NCBI RefSeq assembly: GCF_030406605.1
Contig: NZ_CP129104.1
Coordinates: 1,690,552-1,754,551 of the forward strand
Source of the DNA: Curtobacterium sp. 458
GTDB taxonomy: Bacteria; Actinomycetota; Actinomycetes; Actinomycetales; Microbacteriaceae
DNA length: 64,000 nucleotides
Direction: 5' to 3'
Shown here: positions 60,014 to 64,000 of the stretch, piece by piece
Layout of the letters: each line of letters begins with the position of its first letter
Position numbering within the stretch: position 1 is the stretch's first letter
Translations under genes and position numbers: made by a program
The notes under the pieces: model-generated
What the model was told of the DNA's origin: nothing
The model's input: the letters and a program-made list of their open reading frames with translations, nothing else
Database searches by the model: none

Positions 60014-63000
60014 TCAGCGCGCGGCAGCCAGAGCCTTCGTGATCCGCTGCAACGACACCGTCTCGGCGGTCCCGAGTTCCTGCGCGAACAGGCTCAACCG
60101 GAACTCCTCGAGCATCCAGCGTGCGTGGACGAGCTCGGGGTGCGCGCCGACCTCCGGCGGGAAGGTCCCACCGGCGTCGGTGTAGCGGTCGGTGGCGACG
60201 GTGACCTCGCGCATCCAGGCCGCGTCGCGCCCGGGGTTCTGCAGGAGCTTCTGCACGCGCGCTTCGACCCCCTGCAGGTAGACGCGGATCCGTCGGAGCC
60301 GGTCGAGCCCGGCGACTGCCACGAACCCGGGGAACACGAGCCGTTCGAGCTGCTGCCGCATGTCCGTCAGCGCCCCGAGCAGCGACATGGAGTTCGCCTG
60401 CTTGATCGCCCGCTCGGCGTTGCGGTGCGCGGTGAGGACGGCCGCGACCTCGGACACAGCAGTGAACATCGTGTCGACGACGGTGGAGGACACGGCGTCG
60501 CAGACCCGCTCGAACGCGGCCTGCTCGAACACGAGACCGTCCGGGTGTGCAGCGCGGATGCCGGCGTCGACGACCGCGGCGAGGACGTCGTCGAAGAGTG
60601 CCTGCGTCGAGGAGTACGGCGAGGCGGCGAGGGCGAGCTTCTCCTGCGCGGTGAGGTGCTGCTGGATGTACGACACCGGCGAGGGCACCGCGAGCATGAC
60701 GAGTCGACGGACACCCGCCGGCATCGCGACCGCGCGGTCGCGCTCGGTGGCGAGCAGCCGCACCGCGACCGTCGCCTTCGGACCGGAGCCCTCCTCGACC
60801 AGCGCCGGGTAGGCGCGGATCACCCCGCCGGACTGCTTCGTGTCGAGGACGCGAGGGAGGTCACCGGCGGGCCACGCGGTGAGACCCGACCGCTCGAGGT
60901 CGGTACCGGCCTGCGCGACGCGAGCAGCGCCTCCAGGCCGGTTCGCCTTCGCCGTGGCGGAGGCGACGCTCTGCTGGGTCCGGTCCTTCAGCTTCGTCTG
61001 CAGGGCCGCGAGGTCCTTACCGGCCTCGACCTTCCGGCCACGCTCGTCGACCACGGCCCAGGTGGGGAGCAGGTGCGGCGGCACGCGGGTCAGGTCGAAG
61101 TCCGACTCCGACACGGGCACGTAGGTCATGCGCTGGATGGTCCTGGCCAGCGTCGACCGGAACGACTCGGTCGGCTCCGTCGGTGCGTCGTCGGGGAGCT
61201 CGGCGACGATCTTCTCCGCCCAGTCCGCCGCGGGCACGATGTTCTTGCGGATCTGCTTCGGCAGGGACTTGATCAGCGCCGTGACGAGCTCCTTGCGCAG
61301 GCCCCGCACCTGCCAGTCGAACCCCTCCTCGCGCATCCGGGGGAGCAGCGCGAGGGGCACCTGGACGCTCACACCGTCGTCCTGCGCGCCCGGCTCGAAG
61401 CGGTACTTGATCGCGAGACGCTGGTCGCCCGACCGCCACTGGGTCGGGTACTCCTGTTGGTCCTGCGCGGCTTCCGCCGCGTCCTCGGCCAGGAGGTCCG
61501 ACCTGCGCATCGTGAGCAGGTCCGGTTGGTCGCGCCTCGCCTTCCGCCACCATCCCTCGAAATCGCGGGTGGTCGCGACGTCTGCGGGGATGCGGGCGTC
61601 GTAGAAGTCGACGATCTTCTCGTCGTCGAAGAGGATGTCCCGTCGGCGCGTGCGCTCCTCGAGCTGCTCGAGCTCCTTGCGGAGACGGCGGTTCTCGCGG
61701 TCGAAGGCCTGCTGCGAGTCCCACTCGCCCTCGACGAGGGCGTGCCGGATGAACAGCTCACGGGAGTGCTCGGGGTCGACGCGCTTGTACTGCACGCGCC
61801 GCCGCTGGACGACGGGGACGCCGAACAGGGTCACGCGCTCGTAGGCGACGACGGCGCCCTGCTTCTTCTCCCAGTGCGGCTCACCGTAGGTGCGCTTGAG
61901 GAGGTCACCGGCGAGCGGTTCCACCCACGCGGGGTCGATCTTGCCGACCGTGCGGGCGAAGAGCCGGCTGGTCTCGACGAGCTCGGCGGCCATCACCGCG
62001 TCGGGCTGCTTCTTCGCGAGGACGCTGCCCGGGAACACCACGAACCGGGTGTTCCGTGACCCGAGGTAGTCGCGCTTCTCCCGGTCGCGGAGACCGATCT
62101 GGCTGAGGAGCCCGGCGAGCAGCGACCGGTGCACGGCGTCGCCGTCCTCGCTGCGGGACTGCCCGACGCGGACGTCGACCTGCTTCGCCGCGCGCGAGAG
62201 CTGCCGGTACAGGTCCCGCCACTCGCGGATGCGCAGGTAGTTCAGGAACTCGGCCTTGCACAGTCGCCGGAACGCGCTCGACGACAGCTCGTCCTGCTTG
62301 TCCTCGATATGGTTCCAGAGGTTGAGGAGGGTGAGGAAGTCACTCGTCGGGTCGGCGAACCGGGCGTGCAGCTGGTCGGCGTGGGCGCGCTTCTCGAGCG
62401 GGCGTTCGCGTGGGTCCTGGATGCTCAGGGCGCTGACGATCGCGATGACCTCGCGGCCGACGCCCTGTCGCCCGGCTTCGAGCACCATCCGGCCGAGCCT
62501 CGGGTCGATCGGCAGCCGCGTCAGCTGTCGACCGGCCTTCGTGATCCGCCCGTCACCGTCCACGGCCCGCAGCTCGCGCAGCAGGTCGAGACCGTCCTTC
62601 ACCCCTCGGGAGTCCGGCGGCTGCAGGAAGGGGAACGACTCGATGTCGCCGAAGCCGAGGGAGATCATCTGCAGGATGACCGCCGCGAGGTTCGTGCGGA
62701 GGATCTCCGGATCGGTGAACTCGGCCCGACGCTCGAAGTCCTGCTCCGAGTACAGCCGGACGGCGATGCCCGCGCTCGTGCGACCGGCACGACCCGAGCG
62801 CTGGTTCGCGCTCGCCTGGCTGATCGCCTCGATCGGGAGGCGCTGGACCTTGGCGCGCGGCGAGTACCGGGAGATGCGGGCCGTCCCGGTGTCGACGACG
62901 TACTTGATGCCGGGCACCGTGAGGCTCGTCTCCGCCACGTTCGTCGCGAGGACGACCCGGCGGCGGACGCCCGGCGTGCTGCGTCGCTCGAAGACCCGGT

Positions 63001-63868
63001 GCTGGTCGGCGGCGGACAGGCGCCCGTAGAGGGGGAGGACCTCGGTGCCCGGGTACCGCTTGCCCTCGATGGCCTCTTGCGCGTCGCCGATCTCGTTCTC
63101 GCCGGAGAGGAACACGAGGACGTCGCCCGGGTCTTCGCGGGCGAGTTCGTCGAGCGCGTCGGTGATGCCCTGGAGGACGTCACGGTCGTCCGGGGTGCGG
63201 CCGTTGCCGTTCCCGTGGTCGTCGGTCCGCGGGTCGTCCTCGTCGTCGTCGCTGTCGGCGCCGTCGCCGTCGTCCGCGACGAGCGGGCGGTAGCGGACCT
63301 CGACCGGGTACGTCCGGCCGGAAACCTCGATGATCGGGGCGCCACCGAAGTGCTGCGAGAACGACTCGGGGTCGATCGTCGCACTCGTGATGATGACCTT
63401 GAGGTCCGGCCGGCGGGGGAGGAGCCGCTTGAGGTAGCCGAGCAGGAAGTCGATCGTCAGGGACCGCTCGTGCGCCTCGTCGATGATGATCGTGTCGTAG
63501 CGCTTCAGGTCACGGTCGAAGTGGATCTCGTTGAGGAGGATCCCGTCCGTCATCAGCTTGATCTTCGTGTTCGCGGACACCTTGTCGGTGAAGCGGACCT
63601 GGTACCCGACGAGGTCGCCGAGCTCGCCGCCCAGCTCCTCGGACACCCGCTCGGCGATCGTGCGGGCTGCGATCCGGCGGGGCTGGGTGTGCCCGATCGA
63701 CTCGCGGCCGAGTTCGAGGCAGATCTTCGGCAGCTGGGTGGTCTTGCCGGAGCCCGTCGCACCGGCGACGATCACGACCTGGTGGTCGCGGATCGCGGCA
63801 GCGATGTCGTCCCGCCGCTGCGAGACGGGCAGCTCGGGCGGGTACGTGATGACGGGCGTGGCAGACAT
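60014..63868 (-). CDS. hrpA: ATP-dependent RNA helicase HrpA
   Basis: A 1284-residue DEAH-box helicase with the full HrpA layout: RecA-like domain 1 (GATGSGKTTQLPK Walker A, DEAHERS), RecA-like domain 2 (ATNVAETSLTVPGIKYVVD, QRSGRAGR), helicase-associated 2 and OB regions, and the long C-terminal region (DUF3418) typical of HrpA. An acidic insertion (DGDGADSDDDEDDPRTDD, around residue 220) is unusual. E. coli HrpA (1300 residues) rescues stalled ribosomes. The ATG at 63868 was chosen; TATCCT lies 9 nt upstream, giving a very short leader. An ATG 6 nt earlier is possible. Confidence 0.93.
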   Translation of the reverse strand: MSATPVITYPPELPVSQRRDDIAAAIRDHQVVIVAGATGSGKTTQLPKICLELGRESIGHTQPRRIAARTIAERVSEELGGELGDLVGYQVRFTDKVSANTKIKLMTDGILLNEIHFDRDLKRYDTIIIDEAHERSLTIDFLLGYLKRLLPRRPDLKVIITSATIDPESFSQHFGGAPIIEVSGRTYPVEVRYRPLVADDGDGADSDDDEDDPRTDDHGNGNGRTPDDRDVLQGITDALDELAREDPGDVLVFLSGENEIGDAQEAIEGKRYPGTEVLPLYGRLSAADQHRVFERRSTPGVRRRVVLATNVAETSLTVPGIKYVVDTGTARISRYSPRAKVQRLPIEAISQASANQRSGRAGRTSAGIAVRLYSEQDFERRAEFTDPEILRTNLAAVILQMISLGFGDIESFPFLQPPDSRGVKDGLDLLRELRAVDGDGRITKAGRQLTRLPIDPRLGRMVLEAGRQGVGREVIAIVSALSIQDPRERPLEKRAHADQLHARFADPTSDFLTLLNLWNHIEDKQDELSSSAFRRLCKAEFLNYLRIREWRDLYRQLSRAAKQVDVRVGQSRSEDGDAVHRSLLAGLLSQIGLRDREKRDYLGSRNTRFVVFPGSVLAKKQPDAVMAAELVETSRLFARTVGKIDPAWVEPLAGDLLKRTYGEPHWEKKQGAVVAYERVTLFGVPVVQRRRVQYKRVDPEHSRELFIRHALVEGEWDSQQAFDRENRRLRKELEQLEERTRRRDILFDDEKIVDFYDARIPADVATTRDFEGWWRKARRDQPDLLTMRRSDLLAEDAAEAAQDQQEYPTQWRSGDQRLAIKYRFEPGAQDDGVSVQVPLALLPRMREEGFDWQVRGLRKELVTALIKSLPKQIRKNIVPAADWAEKIVAELPDDAPTEPTESFRSTLARTIQRMTYVPVSESDFDLTRVPPHLLPTWAVVDERGRKVEAGKDLAALQTKLKDRTQQSVASATAKANRPGGAARVAQAGTDLERSGLTAWPAGDLPRVLDTKQSGGVIRAYPALVEEGSGPKATVAVRLLATERDRAVAMPAGVRRLVMLAVPSPVSYIQQHLTAQEKLALAASPYSSTQALFDDVLAAVVDAGIRAAHPDGLVFEQAAFERVCDAVSSTVVDTMFTAVSEVAAVLTAHRNAERAIKQANSMSLLGALTDMRQQLERLVFPGFVAVAGLDRLRRIRVYLQGVEARVQKLLQNPGRDAAWMREVTVATDRYTDAGGTFPPEVGAHPELVHARWMLEEFRLSLFAQELGTAETVSLQRITKALAAAR

Positions 63869-63915
63869 GAGCATTCCAGGATACCTGTGCGGCGTCCCGC
63901 CGTGGTGTTCGCGCG

Positions 63916-64000
63916 TCATCCAGCGAGCTGCGCCACGAGCTCGTCGAGTGCCCGTGCCGGCAGTGCGCACACCCGGTCGTGGCACACGTACGCCGCCGGG
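63916..64000 (-). CDS. C-terminal end of a DUF255/thioredoxin-domain protein
   Basis: Only the last 27 or so codons are present; the gene continues past the right edge. The visible end contains AAYVCHDRVCALPAR and a short helix, which matches the C-terminus of the YyaL/SPATA20-type proteins (thioredoxin-like DUF255 plus a six-hairpin domain), which usually end in AYVCxxxxCxxP. The call rests on this short match only. It lies 48 bp upstream of hrpA in the same direction. Confidence 0.5.
   Translation of the reverse strand, partial: PAAYVCHDRVCALPARALDELVAQLAG

Overview
The window is a gene-dense, high-GC chromosomal segment from an actinobacterium, most likely a member of the Microbacteriaceae (a Curtobacterium-like organism is my best guess from gene content and style; no rRNA or other marker is present to prove it). 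Coding density is very high. Many genes overlap by 4 nt (ATGA/GTGA), GTG and TTG starts are common, and many genes lack a Shine-Dalgarno site, carrying instead a -10-like hexamer 6-7 nt before the start codon, as expected for leaderless mRNAs. I saw no tRNA, rRNA, CRISPR array, transposase or phage gene.

Layout. 0-3 kb: an Asp23/Gls24 envelope-stress cluster (asp23, small DUF2273-like protein, short Asp23-like protein, DUF6286-type protein, start of amaP) and an AraC regulator with a partly duplicated DNA-binding domain. 3-6 kb: a copper operon csoR-copZ-copA with a CsoR operator. 6-10.5 kb: nitronate monooxygenase, pgi, a LysM lipoprotein, a hypothetical protein. 10.6-19 kb: sugar porter; a DUF4396 membrane protein with a MarR regulator and a ClC channel sharing one operator motif; an organic peroxide module (ohrR-ohr-quinone oxidoreductase); a DHA2 drug exporter. 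19.2-24.5 kb: a five-gene mevalonate operon (mevalonate kinase, diphosphomevalonate decarboxylase, phosphomevalonate kinase, HMG-CoA reductase, HMG-CoA synthase) that would make isopentenyl diphosphate from acetyl-CoA/acetoacetyl-CoA; no IPP isomerase gene is in the window.

24.7-33.7 kb: an ArsR/AHSA1-type pair, then the most unusual locus: an oversized, divergent glutamate synthase large subunit whose stop codon overlaps the start of a CysJ-like FMN/FAD diflavin reductase. No gltD small subunit is present, so the diflavin reductase may supply NADPH electrons to the glutamate synthase.

34-40.3 kb: a cell-surface glycosylation operon (YkcB-like GT39, OmpR-type two-component system, small membrane protein, GT2-GtrA fusion) with matching 11-bp-period direct repeats upstream of its two glycosyltransferase genes. 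40.3-54 kb: fructosamine kinase, LysR/EamA pair, UbiA prenyltransferase, FAD monooxygenase, MFS transporter, acyltransferase 3, TetR/SDR divergent pair with two operators, type II NADH dehydrogenase, DHFR-like protein, two alpha/beta hydrolases. 54-64 kb: VOC proteins, LacI regulator, methyltransferase, nucleoside deaminase, DUF2461, chloramphenicol acetyltransferase-like enzyme, YbaK deacylase, GNAT acetyltransferase, the HrpA RNA helicase and the end of a DUF255/thioredoxin-type protein. Large intergenic hairpins sharing a GACGGGAGGC/GCCTCCCGTC core recur throughout and probably serve as terminators.
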